Origin: Elusimicrobia bacterium GWA2_51_34
GTDB lineage: Bacteria; Elusimicrobiota; Elusimicrobia; Elusimicrobiales; UBA9959
Direction: 5' to 3'
DNA length: 64,000 nucleotides
NCBI GenBank assembly: GCA_001799565.1
Contig: MGTS01000006.1
Location: forward strand, 6,585 to 70,584
Position numbers and translations under genes: made by a program. Positions 25,173 to 33,294 of this stretch are shown piece after piece. The number at the start of each line of letters is the position of its first letter. Within the stretch, counting starts at the first letter, position 1. The notes below the pieces were generated by a model, which searched no databases, had not been told where the DNA came from, and saw nothing but the letters and a program-made list of their open reading frames with translations.

Positions 25173-25867
25173 TTCTTCGCGGGTGCAGCCGCAGCTGGCG
25201 TCTCTATACCAAGAAGCTCGATTTCAAACACAAGAACCGCGCCTCCCGGTATCTGGGGCGGCCTGCCCTGGTCCCCGTATGCTATAGCGGAAGGACAGAT
25301 AAGCTTTGATTTGCCGCCGACTTTCATCTTCTGAACACCTTCAGTCCAGCAGGCAATAACGCCGCTAAGAGGAAATGTGGCAGGGGTTTTGCGCGCGACA
25401 GAGCTGTCAAACACAGTACCATCAATAAGAGTTCCATGATAATGCACCTTAACCGTGTCGGAAGCTTTAGGGGAAACCCCTTTTCCTTTTTTAAGTTCGG
25501 AGTATATCAATCCCGAAGAGGTGGTAACAGCCCCTTTTTGTTTGGCTGATTTTTCAATGAAGGGTTTAGAGCGCTGTTTCTCCACGTCGGCTTTTGCCGC
25601 CATCCTGGACTGAGCGAACGTACCTATCTTCGGGCTGTAAGCGTCGAAATCTACCAGCAGCTTGTTGCCTTTCACAGCGTCATTAAGCCCGGCAGCCACA
25701 TATTTCACGTCATCAGCTACAAGACTGAACGGCGCGATATTGCGTCCAAGCGCCACACCCAGAGCATACAAGACCTTCTGCTCTTCCGTAGAGGGAATGG
25801 CGGCGTCCTGAGCCGCGGCAGTTCCCACCGTCAAAGCGGAAAATAATATTGCAACTGCTAGTTTCAT
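25169..25867 (-). CDS. FKBP-type peptidyl-prolyl isomerase (Mip-like)
   Basis: The 232-residue protein has a signal peptide (LAVAILFSALTVGTAAAQ), then an FKBP_N dimerisation region (EEQKVLYALGVALGRNI to QKGAVTTSSGLIYSELKKGKG). The FKBP domain follows from about residue 135 (VHYHGTLIDGTVFDSS; WTEGVQKMKVGGKSKLICP; IPGGAVLVFEIELLGI). It is a periplasmic folding catalyst, like FkpA or Mip. AAGGAG precedes the ATG. The tail is Ala/Lys-rich and ends within a repeat arm. Confidence 0.93.
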   Translation of the reverse strand: MKLAVAILFSALTVGTAAAQDAAIPSTEEQKVLYALGVALGRNIAPFSLVADDVKYVAAGLNDAVKGNKLLVDFDAYSPKIGTFAQSRMAAKADVEKQRSKPFIEKSAKQKGAVTTSSGLIYSELKKGKGVSPKASDTVKVHYHGTLIDGTVFDSSVARKTPATFPLSGVIACWTEGVQKMKVGGKSKLICPSAIAYGDQGRPPQIPGGAVLVFEIELLGIETPAAAAPAKK

Positions 25868-26042
25868 ATATATTTCTCCTTAACTCTAACGCTTCAGTAC
25901 TATCCCTGTATGATACAAAAAACAGGAAACGTATCGCCACAACACCGGCAGTCCTTATGGAGCCCTGCCGGAATTTTGACAAACGCCCCCTTCCGCAGAC
26001 AAAGCGGATAAGTTTCAAACTACAACGCTCTTAGGGCTTAAA

Positions 26043-26225
26043 TTACAGCAGGTCCTGCTGTCCCAGGGTTTTCCTGGAACCGTCGGCTTTAACTTTTTCT
26101 ATTGAAGCCGTTACTATCTGACTGATTTTGTCGGACAAAGCCTGGACATACTCACCGCTGGTGCGAAAACCAGCTTCTTTTACTATCTTTTTCACCTTGC
26201 TTACAACCACGAGTGTTTCTGCCAT
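26043..26225 (-). CDS. Single histone-fold protein (bacterial histone type)
   Basis: This 60-residue basic protein reads as a minimal histone fold. Helix 1 is SKVKKIVKEAG, a short loop FRTSGE follows, a long helix 2 is YVQALSDKISQIVTASIEKVKA, and loop 2 plus a short helix 3 is RKTLGQQDLL with the Arg-Thr pair and an Asp. The shortened helix 3 resembles bacterial histones such as Bdellovibrio Bd0055 rather than archaeal histones. It has its own promoter and an AGGAG site. DNA binding, by bending or filament formation, is inferred from fold pattern. It could instead be a short relative of DUF1931. Confidence 0.72.
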   Translation of the reverse strand: MAETLVVVSKVKKIVKEAGFRTSGEYVQALSDKISQIVTASIEKVKADGSRKTLGQQDLL

Positions 26226-26247
26226 GGGCGCGATCTCCTGTCGTTTA

Positions 26248-26277
26248 TTTATACTACGCTTTAATTCCAGTTTGCAA
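26248..26277 (-). promoter_or_regulatory. Promoter of the histone-fold gene
   Basis: On the minus strand TTGCAA (26277-26272) is followed after 18 bases by TATAAA (26253-26248). The latter lies 22 bp before the ATG, leaving room for the AGGAG site. The rest of the 174-bp gap up to 26399 holds only the word repeat at 26356-26401. Confidence 0.65.
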
Positions 26278-26355
26278 CCAGCAAATCAGAATAATTCATT
26301 ATACCAATTAAATCCGTTTTAATCGCGCGATCATTATTTTTGCGACTTCCCTCAG

Positions 26356-26401
26356 AAGTTCTCTTTAGCTATTCGCTATTCCCTGTTCGCTATTCGCTGT
26401 C
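26356..26401. repeat. Word-repeat tract (CTATTCGCTATTC)
   Basis: The tract reads as degenerate copies of CTATTCGCT and GTTCGCTATTC, ending on the stop of the dinB gene. The same word recurs at 21413-21475, 48510-48552 and 54465-54485. No clear complementary arm is present here. Confidence 0.7.
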
Positions 26402-27581
26402 ATATCTCTTTCCTGCCGCCGGCCCGGTAAATAGCGCCTTTGCCGAACTTTTCCCTTATCGCTTCTATCGCTTTGTGCGTATTTTCCCGGCGCGTGTCAT
26501 TTTTATCCTCAAAAAGGGATTCCTTTAAATCCGCAGGCATAAGGGCTGAAACTTTAACGCCCAATAATCTTATTTTTTTATTATCCTTTTCAAAAGCCCT
26601 GTACAATTCCAGCGCGTGTTCGTTTATTACATCCGTAAAATTAGTGGCGAAAGCAAGCGTTACCGCCCTGGTATAGGTTAAAAACCCCTCCAGCCTTATT
26701 TTTAAGGTTATGGTCCGGCCTTTAAGGCCCTGCGCGCGCAGGCGGGAAGAGACCTTATCGCAAAGGGCAAGCAGCGACTCTTTAACCGTTCTCTCGTCTG
26801 AAGTGTCGGTTTCAAAAGTTATTTCATTGCCAACCGACTTTATTCCGTTGCCCTCTTTTACCTCGCGCGGATCCACCCCCCGCGCGCTCGCCCGCAATTC
26901 GGGGCCGGCCTTGCCTAGAAAAGAAAGCTCCCGCGCCCCGCAGCCGGCAAGCTCGCCTATGGTGTTTATACCGCGCTCGCGCAGGGCTTGCGCGGTTTTC
27001 GGGCCAAGGCCCCAGATTTTTAAAATATCCAGAGGACCCAGGAAAGAATTCAGATCCCCCGCTTTAACCAATACCAGCCCGTCCGGCTTCTCCAGGTCGG
27101 AAGCTATTTTAGCCGCCAGCTTGGTGGGCGCCATGCCTACAGAACAGGTAAGGCCGGTAACTTCTTTAACGCGGGCTTTTATTTTTTTACAGGTTTCAAA
27201 CGGCCCGCCGAACAAATGAGAGCTGCGGGTAATATCCAAAAAAGCCTCGTCTATGCTTATCTGCTCTATGTCAGGGGTGAACTCGTAGAAAACGGACCTT
27301 ATGGCCCCGGAAGCGGCCTCATATTTTTTAAAATCCGGAGGAAGGAAAACGCCGGCCGGGCAGCGGCGCCAGGCTTCGGAAATGGGCATAGCCGATTTTA
27401 CGCCGTATTTTCTGGCCTCGTATGAGCAAGTTGAAACCACTCCCCGCCCGCGGCCCCCTTTGGGGTCCGCGCCTATAATTACCGGCCTGCCTTTCAGCGC
27501 CGGATCATCACGCTGTTCTATGGCCGCGAAAAACGCGTCCATATCCACATGCACAATGTGCCGCTCTTTCCCGTCAGACAT
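26400..27581 (-). CDS. dinB: DNA polymerase IV (Y-family)
   Basis: The 393-residue protein shows the Y-family catalytic motifs HVDMDAFFAAIEQRDDPALKG and QISIDEAFLDIT, supplying the metal-binding acidic residues. A helix-hairpin-helix thumb follows (LKIWGLGPKTAQALRERGINTIGELA), then a little-finger domain to the end. It copies damaged templates with low fidelity. The C-terminus lacks an obvious beta-clamp motif. It lies just downstream of the MoaD-like gene. Confidence 0.95.
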   Translation of the reverse strand: MSDGKERHIVHVDMDAFFAAIEQRDDPALKGRPVIIGADPKGGRGRGVVSTCSYEARKYGVKSAMPISEAWRRCPAGVFLPPDFKKYEAASGAIRSVFYEFTPDIEQISIDEAFLDITRSSHLFGGPFETCKKIKARVKEVTGLTCSVGMAPTKLAAKIASDLEKPDGLVLVKAGDLNSFLGPLDILKIWGLGPKTAQALRERGINTIGELAGCGARELSFLGKAGPELRASARGVDPREVKEGNGIKSVGNEITFETDTSDERTVKESLLALCDKVSSRLRAQGLKGRTITLKIRLEGFLTYTRAVTLAFATNFTDVINEHALELYRAFEKDNKKIRLLGVKVSALMPADLKESLFEDKNDTRRENTHKAIEAIREKFGKGAIYRAGGRKEI

Positions 27582-27604
27582 AATTCAACCCGGTGCTTAT
27601 CACG

Positions 27605-27832
27605 CTAACCGCCGGAGTAGATCGGGGAAATTACCACGCGGTCGCCGTCTTTCAGCGGGTCGGCCGGAGTGACCGCTTTGCCGTTGCGGGTAATGATGGT
27701 GGGACGGTTTTTTCCAATGTTGAAGCGGACAAGCAGATCTTCAGCGGAAACGGGCCCCGTGAGATTAAAATCCTTCTCGCTAAAACCCGCCGAGTAGATC
27801 AGCGGCCCTATCAACTTTACCGTAATTTTCAT
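27605..27832 (-). CDS. MoaD/ThiS-family sulfur carrier
   Basis: The 75-residue ubiquitin-like protein ends VVISPIYSGG. The C-terminal Gly-Gly is thiocarboxylated to carry sulfur for molybdopterin (or thiamine) synthesis. DGDRVVISP is the family signature before the tail. It follows the AOR gene, and MogA-like and MoeA genes are nearby, so a role in the pterin cofactor for AOR is favoured. No MoaE, MoaA or MoaC is in the window. Confidence 0.85.
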   Translation of the reverse strand: MKITVKLIGPLIYSAGFSEKDFNLTGPVSAEDLLVRFNIGKNRPTIITRNGKAVTPADPLKDGDRVVISPIYSGG

Positions 27833-27867
27833 AACATCAGGCTTTTATCAGAATTTTCCGCGCTCTT

Positions 27868-27923
27868 CTTGTGACTTGTGACCTGTCGCTTGTGACTAAC
27901 CAGTCCATCCGGACGGACTGGTT
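27868..27923. repeat. Word repeat and palindrome downstream of AOR
   Basis: Positions 27868-27897 repeat CTTGTGAC words. Positions 27898-27923 form a 26-bp palindrome with one mismatched pair (AACCAGTCC...GGACTGGTT). The reverse complement of the word (GTCACAAG) occurs upstream of the same gene at 29801-29863, so the AOR gene is bracketed by complementary arms. Confidence 0.7.
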
Positions 27924-29760
27924 AACTAAGTTTCGCGTACTTCTCCGCGCCGTCCGCCTCTTTAGACAGTCCGAGCCTGCCCAGCAGGCTCTTTGTCGGT
28001 ATGCCCCGCTTATCGTAACCGCGCTGGTCGTAATAATGCTGGAGGAGTTGATCATACTTGTCAATATCCAGGCACTTACCGGCAATTGGGCCTTCGGTGT
28101 CAGCATTGGATTTATCAAACCAGACAGCCGGGGGATAATCGCTCTTGCGCGTAGCCTCAGGGAACTCACGGATGTAATGCAGCTTTATCATGGCGTATAT
28201 CCGGTCGGCCACCTTCCACATATCATCCAGCGTCCAGTTCAAACCGGTGACGGTATTGAAATATTTGGGATAGTTCTCAAGCGACCAGCCCTCCTCTATC
28301 CAGGGGAATCTGCACGCGACAAGAGTTTCAAACATCCCTCCCCTGATACGCTGAAGCTCTATCACCTTGGCCGCCTTCTCGGGGCCGAAAGATTCCCGCG
28401 TGGTATTTTTAAGCTCAAAAGAGATGATCCACGCCTCGCGGTGGTGAGCGCCTATGGCTGCCACGCCAAACGACAACGCCTGGCCGGGGATGAACTTGCA
28501 GTTGTAAGCGGCAACTTCAAGCCCCTTGACCTGCATGGCGTATGCCTCGGAGTTGTGTCCGAATTCTTTGGCCATCCGTAATGAACCTTCGGCAAGCAGA
28601 TTCCCCACTTTGCCTTCGCGGTGCGCGGCCATCCGCAAAAGCTCTTTGGCCCGCTCCGCATCGCCGAACTTGAAGTCGCCCTTTACAGCGCCGTGTTCAA
28701 TGGCGTCGGCGTAGAAACTAAGTACGCAGCCGGCCGACATTGTGTCCAGGCCATATTCGTCGCATAGGTAATTCAGAGAGCCGACCTGACTGAGTTCAAA
28801 GATATTTAGATTACTGCCCAGCAGACCGACATTCTCATAGTCAAGTTCTGACTCATGGCCCTCTTTGTCGTGGATGGTTATGCCGCACTTCATCGTGCAG
28901 TTAGGGCAGCCGTAAGTAGCCACTCTGGCGTCGTTAAGCCGCTCACCGTCTATTTTCCAGGCTTCGCTATGGCTTGTCTTGCGGAAATTCTGCACCGGCA
29001 GCCCCGCCACTTCATTGCACCAGGCAAGGACGGCGTTTGTACTCTGTTTGGTCCAGCCTGACTTTTTGTCCATCTCATAAACCTTCTTCAGGTCCCCGAT
29101 ACCCAGCGCCTTCATAGCTTCGGGGTTGGCCTGGGGGATGGATTTGGTGCCTTTCACGACAATGGCTTTAAGAAGTTTAGAGCCCATAACGGCGCCTATG
29201 CCCGGCCGCCCGCCGGCACGTCCCTCCATGCTGCGTATAACGGCGTAACGGACCATGTTTTCTCCGCCCTGGCCGATGTTTAAAACGCCCGCGCCTTTTC
29301 CATATTTTGCGTAGATCCAGTCATTGGTCGCGTAGGTTCCCTTACCCCATACTTCTTCGGCGCTGAGAAATTCCACCTTGTCATCCTCAATATAGAGCAT
29401 CGTAGGCTTATCGGCTCTGCCTTCCACTATCATGGCGTCGTAACCCGCTTTCCGAAGCTGTTCAGCGGCTTTGGTGCCCAGGTTCCCGTCGCCGTAGAAA
29501 CCCGTAAGCGGAGACTTGGCGGCCACCACGGCCTTGCCGGTGTTGGGGGCCGGTATGCCGGAGATAGGCCCCAGCGCCACCACAAGCTTGTTTTCCGGGC
29601 CAAGGGGATCAATGCCGGGCTTTAGTTCGTCGTACAAAATTTTTACGGCAAAACCGCGCCCGCCGATCCAGTTAGTGGCGAATTCCTCATTGAAGGATTC
29701 CTTTTTATAAGTTTTATCAGTCAAATTTACCCTGAGAATATTGCCGGTCCATCCTTTCAT
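27922..29760 (-). CDS. Aldehyde ferredoxin oxidoreductase family enzyme (W/Mo)
   Basis: The 612-residue protein has the full AOR architecture. N-terminal pterin-binding domain: WIGGRGFAVKILYDEL, NTGKAVVAAKSPLTGFYGDG, EGRAGGRPGIGAVMGSKLLKAI. Then the [4Fe-4S] ligand cluster CPNCTMKCG and the later Cys in LVACRFPW. The enzymes oxidise aldehydes to acids with ferredoxin, using a tungsten or molybdenum bis-pterin. A strong GGAGG site precedes the ATG, with a hairpin (29774-29800) just upstream of it. Substrate and metal cannot be told from sequence. An anaerobic lifestyle is implied. Confidence 0.93.
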   Translation of the reverse strand: MKGWTGNILRVNLTDKTYKKESFNEEFATNWIGGRGFAVKILYDELKPGIDPLGPENKLVVALGPISGIPAPNTGKAVVAAKSPLTGFYGDGNLGTKAAEQLRKAGYDAMIVEGRADKPTMLYIEDDKVEFLSAEEVWGKGTYATNDWIYAKYGKGAGVLNIGQGGENMVRYAVIRSMEGRAGGRPGIGAVMGSKLLKAIVVKGTKSIPQANPEAMKALGIGDLKKVYEMDKKSGWTKQSTNAVLAWCNEVAGLPVQNFRKTSHSEAWKIDGERLNDARVATYGCPNCTMKCGITIHDKEGHESELDYENVGLLGSNLNIFELSQVGSLNYLCDEYGLDTMSAGCVLSFYADAIEHGAVKGDFKFGDAERAKELLRMAAHREGKVGNLLAEGSLRMAKEFGHNSEAYAMQVKGLEVAAYNCKFIPGQALSFGVAAIGAHHREAWIISFELKNTTRESFGPEKAAKVIELQRIRGGMFETLVACRFPWIEEGWSLENYPKYFNTVTGLNWTLDDMWKVADRIYAMIKLHYIREFPEATRKSDYPPAVWFDKSNADTEGPIAGKCLDIDKYDQLLQHYYDQRGYDKRGIPTKSLLGRLGLSKEADGAEKYAKLS

Positions 29761-29773
29761 AGTTCCTCCGTAT

Positions 29774-29870
29774 AAAGAGTTCGCTTACCGCGAACTCTTT
29801 GTCACACGTCACAGGTCACAAGTACAGCACCGAACTGACTTTTTGTCACAAGTCACAAGTTAGAACATTG
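29774..29870. repeat. Leader hairpin and GTCACAAG word repeats upstream of AOR
   Basis: A ten-base-pair stem (AAAGAGTTCG/CGAACTCTTT) at 29774-29800 sits in the AOR leader eight bases before the ribosome site. It may affect mRNA stability or translation. Positions 29801-29863 repeat GTCACACGTCACAGG and GTCACAAGTCACAAG, the complement of the arm at 27868-27897. Confidence 0.65.
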
Positions 29871-29892
29871 AAACTCGCCACTGTCACTGTTT

Positions 29893-30375
29893 TTAGTGTC
29901 CGCCTCCGTCCAACATCTCCAAAGCGTGCGGAATAAGGTCTAAAACCGCCTCAAGGGATTCTTTGACCGCATTGGGGCTGCCCGGTAAATTTATAATTAT
30001 AGTGCCCTTGCGTATGCCGCTGATGCCGCGCGACAGCACGGCTTTTTTTGTTTTTTTAAGGCCTTCCATCCGCATTAGTTCGCTCAGGCCGGGGATTACC
30101 TTTTCTATAACCTGGCCGGTGGCCTCCGGCGTAACGTCCCGTCCGCCGAACCCCGTGCCGCCGGTGGTAAAAACTACGCGCGCTTTAAGCGTGTCGCAGT
30201 AGTAAATCAGCCTTTCCTTAATCCGGTCTATCTCATCAGGCACCACATCATAGGCCGCGGCCTCCCCGCCCACGATTTTTATCATCTCAACAATGACCTT
30301 GCCGCTCTCGTCCGCGCTTTCGCCGCGGGAGCACCTGTCGCTGGCTGTCAGCACGGCTGCTTTAAAATTTTTCAA
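29893..30375 (-). CDS. MogA/MoaB-family molybdopterin adenylyltransferase
   Basis: Read from a TTG at 30375, which has GGGAG six bases upstream, the protein has 160 residues beginning (M)KNFKAAVLTASDRCSRG. A GTG at 30402 is possible but lacks a site. The family motifs are TASDRCSRG, VFTTGGTGFGGRDVTPEA and INLPGSPNAVKESLEAVL. It adenylates molybdopterin before metal insertion by MoeA. It lies directly upstream of the AOR gene in the same direction. Confidence 0.9.
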   Translation of the reverse strand: MKNFKAAVLTASDRCSRGESADESGKVIVEMIKIVGGEAAAYDVVPDEIDRIKERLIYYCDTLKARVVFTTGGTGFGGRDVTPEATGQVIEKVIPGLSELMRMEGLKKTKKAVLSRGISGIRKGTIIINLPGSPNAVKESLEAVLDLIPHALEMLDGGGH

Positions 30376-30511
30376 TTCTGTCTCCCATGACCATATCGCC
30401 ACCCGCCAAAACTTCGCCGATTACATTTCCCTGGCTTATAAAATAGACTTGTCACCTATTTCCATCTGCCTTTTTTATAGCTTAATTTTATCAAAAAGAG
30501 CTTTGATGAAG

Positions 30512-30703
30512 TCAGATCTTCACAATAACTTTCACCTTTCCGAGCCTGGGACTACTCAAACTTTCAACAAGATCTTGTTTTGAGAATTTTGTCTCCACAT
30601 TCCAAACATTAGTTTTATAACTGACAAGTTTGACACCAAGACCCCGTAATTTATCACTTATATCTACCGAAAACCCCTGCTCGCCAATAATAACATATTG
30701 CAT
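30512..30703 (-). CDS. Hypothetical 63-residue protein
   Basis: The 63-residue protein starts MQYVIIGEQGFSVDISDKLRG, with alternating beta-type and helical stretches and a final KVKVIVKI. It begins 9 bp after the CsgG/TPR gene, so it is probably in the same operon. No family is recognised. It shares the AT-rich composition of its three upstream neighbours and closes that block. Confidence 0.5.
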   Translation of the reverse strand: MQYVIIGEQGFSVDISDKLRGLGVKLVSYKTNVWNVETKFSKQDLVESLSSPRLGKVKVIVKI

Positions 30704-30712
30704 GATTTTCTT

Positions 30713-32485
30713 TTAGTTAAAATACTCTTTCTTAAAAGCCTCCAGCTTTCCCTCTAAAATTGGGCCTTCTTTTTTTACAATTTCAGATAGCGTAGTCAAA
30801 CTGTTGCGCTCTTTTTCGGTCAAGTACTCCCACACATTTTTTCCAGTTTCCCCTTTAATCCATTCACTCGTACTCCAAAAGTTCGGATCATCTGGATACG
30901 CCAGATAAATCTCATCTTTTAGATACAAGTTGAAAAACTTTTTAGCTGTTTCCACTTTTCCGGTTTCAAAATTTATTATTGCAAACACAAGCGAAATAGC
31001 TGGGGTGTGTGTTCCCTTATAAGCCTTTATATCCGAGATTGCATTATTGCCTTTCCCTGCTTCGTGAAGATAGAGGTTTTTCAAGGCACAACCCATTTCC
31101 CATGGAGCGCCACTATTTTGGAGGGGCTCAAGAGTTTTTATCGCTAAGTTGTATTTTTTTACTGCACGATAGGCGGCTGAACATCCCTCAATAAGTGGCA
31201 CGCGCTGACCACCGCTATTCCTGGCCAAATCTCCTAGCTCTAGTTGTGTGCAGAGCTTGATTGCTTTTGCGTAATTTTTCAGGCTGAAATATATGCTGAA
31301 TATTGTTTCAGTATATGGATACTTTTTAGGTAATTCTTTCAAATTTATAGCAATATAATTAATCGCTGTGGTTGAATCCTTAGCAAGCGCGTAAGTTAAG
31401 GCAATTTTTACATGCATGTCGGTATAATAATCCCAATCCTCTTGGGAGAGCGCAAGGAGATCTCGATGCTGTTGTCCAATCGCAAGCCAATTCTCTGCTG
31501 ATAAAATCCTATCGAAGGAACTGGCATAAAGTCCATACGGAAGCAATCGTATGGTTGAGGTAAATGGATGTGTAGACAATGCCACTTCAAAATCCCGCCG
31601 TGCCTCATGAAAGCGCCCGACAGCCAACTCTGAATTGCCTTTCAGGGCATATAAAACCTGATCATCCGGGTCATTTTTTATTGCCTGGCTAAACTCGGCT
31701 ATGGCGTAATTGTGTTTCAGGGATAATTGACTGTATATCAAGCCTCTAAGCGCGTACACCTGTGAGGAATTGGGGTTAAGAGCAATAGCATTCTCAGTGT
31801 CGGCCAATGCAGCCTCAGAATTAGAATTCATACTATATGCACGTGCCCTACCCACATATAATTCCCATTTTATTGAATCAAGCGCAGGTGACGATTGGTT
31901 TAATAAGCTTGAAAATATTTCAATGGATTTTTCAGGCGCATTGTTTTCAAGATAAAGGTTTGCAAGCTCAACTTGGGATTTGATGTTTTCTGGAAGCCTC
32001 CCAATCTCCGGGGTTTGTGGCAACAAGATACTGGTTTTCCAATCCTTTGAAATTATTGCTTTTTCTGCGCAGTGCACGGTTGAGCTTGCAACAGAAATGA
32101 CTCTCGCATTTATTTCAACCCGATTTTTTTCGAGGTCAGTTAGTGTTCCAGTTAATATGTAGTCCGCGTTTAATATCTGCCCAAGTTTGGCTGTTTCCTG
32201 AGGGCCAAGTGCGCCGGAAGCCTGGAAATATAGTTCCTTTAAAACTTTTTCAACAAGCTTCCTTTCAACAATGGTCACTTTCTTGGACCTTGAAAGTGCG
32301 GTGGTAAGCCTCTCTTGTATTATTTGTGGGGATATTGTGTCGGTTTTATTTATATATTCAAAATCAAGAACAGCCACGGTCGGATTTTGACCATTTTGCA
32401 AACACGCACCAATTTTTTTAGAAACATCCTCAACAGTTGCCGCATTAGTATTAACTGCAAAGAAAAGCAGAAAAATAAGTTTCAT
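30713..32485 (-). CDS. CsgG/FlgO-like domain plus TPR protein
   Basis: The 590-residue protein has a signal peptide (IFLLFFAVNTNAA). Residues about 35-150 carry a CsgG/FlgO-like domain (TVAVLDFEYINKTDT; ALSRSKKVTIVERKLVEKVL; GQILNADYILTGTLTD). Residues about 180-330 hold TPR-type repeats (ALADTENAIALNPNSSQVYALRGLIYSQLS). A helical repeat region runs to the end. Such proteins are often envelope lipoproteins of unknown role; here the signal peptide lacks a clear lipobox. It is AT-rich compared with flanking genes. Confidence 0.75.
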   Translation of the reverse strand: MKLIFLLFFAVNTNAATVEDVSKKIGACLQNGQNPTVAVLDFEYINKTDTISPQIIQERLTTALSRSKKVTIVERKLVEKVLKELYFQASGALGPQETAKLGQILNADYILTGTLTDLEKNRVEINARVISVASSTVHCAEKAIISKDWKTSILLPQTPEIGRLPENIKSQVELANLYLENNAPEKSIEIFSSLLNQSSPALDSIKWELYVGRARAYSMNSNSEAALADTENAIALNPNSSQVYALRGLIYSQLSLKHNYAIAEFSQAIKNDPDDQVLYALKGNSELAVGRFHEARRDFEVALSTHPFTSTIRLLPYGLYASSFDRILSAENWLAIGQQHRDLLALSQEDWDYYTDMHVKIALTYALAKDSTTAINYIAINLKELPKKYPYTETIFSIYFSLKNYAKAIKLCTQLELGDLARNSGGQRVPLIEGCSAAYRAVKKYNLAIKTLEPLQNSGAPWEMGCALKNLYLHEAGKGNNAISDIKAYKGTHTPAISLVFAIINFETGKVETAKKFFNLYLKDEIYLAYPDDPNFWSTSEWIKGETGKNVWEYLTEKERNSLTTLSEIVKKEGPILEGKLEAFKKEYFN

Positions 32486-32530
32486 GATATATTTTCAAAT
32501 TTTATCTAACTTTAAAATTCTTGCTTCGTC

Positions 32531-33070
32531 TTATATCTCAATGTTTTCTTCTGAAATGCCTTGACCATTTTTAAAAAACAAAGTTCCTCGAATTTGACCT
32601 TTTTCATATATTACTTGCAAAGCGAATTCATATTGATACCTTTCATCACGCAAGAACGCATACAATTTCTTTTCATCATGTTTTATTTTTGATTTCGCCC
32701 CGCCTGCTTTTTTACATTCCACAACTAAAAAATTCTTCTTCTCCTCTCCCGTTTTGCGGTTATGAATGATTATGTCAGGTCGGACCAGTTCTTCTTTGGC
32801 ATCGACCTTCAGCATCTTATCGTCTACGCTCTCCCTATTAAACTCTATATCTACAGAATACTCCTTTCCGTCTCCATTAAGAATTTGCAGTATCTGGATT
32901 TCTAGATGATTAGCAAGTTTATGATTTATAGACACTTCATGGAGTTTTCTAGAATTACACTCATGCTTAACAATCGGGCAAGCAAACAGCTCACCATCTT
33001 CGTCTTTTAATCGCGAAAATGCCTCAGAGATGGCCTTTTTAAGTTTATTTTTAGTGTCTTCTTGATTCAT
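32531..33070 (-). CDS. PD-(D/E)XK nuclease-like protein
   Basis: The 179-residue protein has a helical N-terminus, then a core RPDIIIHN followed by FLVVECKKAGG. This is the D-(x)n-ExK arrangement of restriction-endonuclease-like folds: Asp in RPDI, Glu and Lys in VVECKK. No methylase or helicase partner is adjacent. The gene lies between DUF3800 and CsgG/TPR genes in an AT-rich block. Nuclease activity is inferred from motif only. Confidence 0.6.
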   Translation of the reverse strand: MNQEDTKNKLKKAISEAFSRLKDEDGELFACPIVKHECNSRKLHEVSINHKLANHLEIQILQILNGDGKEYSVDIEFNRESVDDKMLKVDAKEELVRPDIIIHNRKTGEEKKNFLVVECKKAGGAKSKIKHDEKKLYAFLRDERYQYEFALQVIYEKGQIRGTLFFKNGQGISEENIEI

Positions 33071-33234
33071 ATGACACGACTATTCCTCGATGCTATTCAT
33101 TTCTATGTGGCCAAAAGAAGCGGGCATTCTTATAGTTAGATTCTACTAAAACTGTTTCAATAAAATGCCTCTGAATCGTTATAAAATTCCCTATTGCCTA
33201 ACTCAAACCTATCTGCTAGAATATATATGGAAAT

Positions 33235-33293
33235 GGTGCCGTCTCAAATAGTCCCGTTCATCGGGGCGTCCCGCAAGGGTAAGAGACGGCATC
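33235..33293. other. Three-way-junction-like stem-loop element
   Basis: An 11-bp outer stem (33235-33245 with 33283-33293, one G-T pair) encloses two small hairpins, CCCG-TTCAT-CGGG and CCC-GCAA-GGG. It begins two bases beyond the stop codon of the DUF3800 gene, so it could cap that transcript. No T-run follows. The same plan (outer stem, two hairpins) is seen at 42759-42814. The remaining part of this 224-bp gap shows nothing recognisable. Confidence 0.6.
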
Positions 33294-33294
33294 G

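Noticed and set aside
33235-33293. Possible riboswitch or integron attC site
   Set aside because: It lacks attC consensus boxes and any riboswitch core I know, and it lies after the stop codon of the DUF3800 gene, not before a gene.
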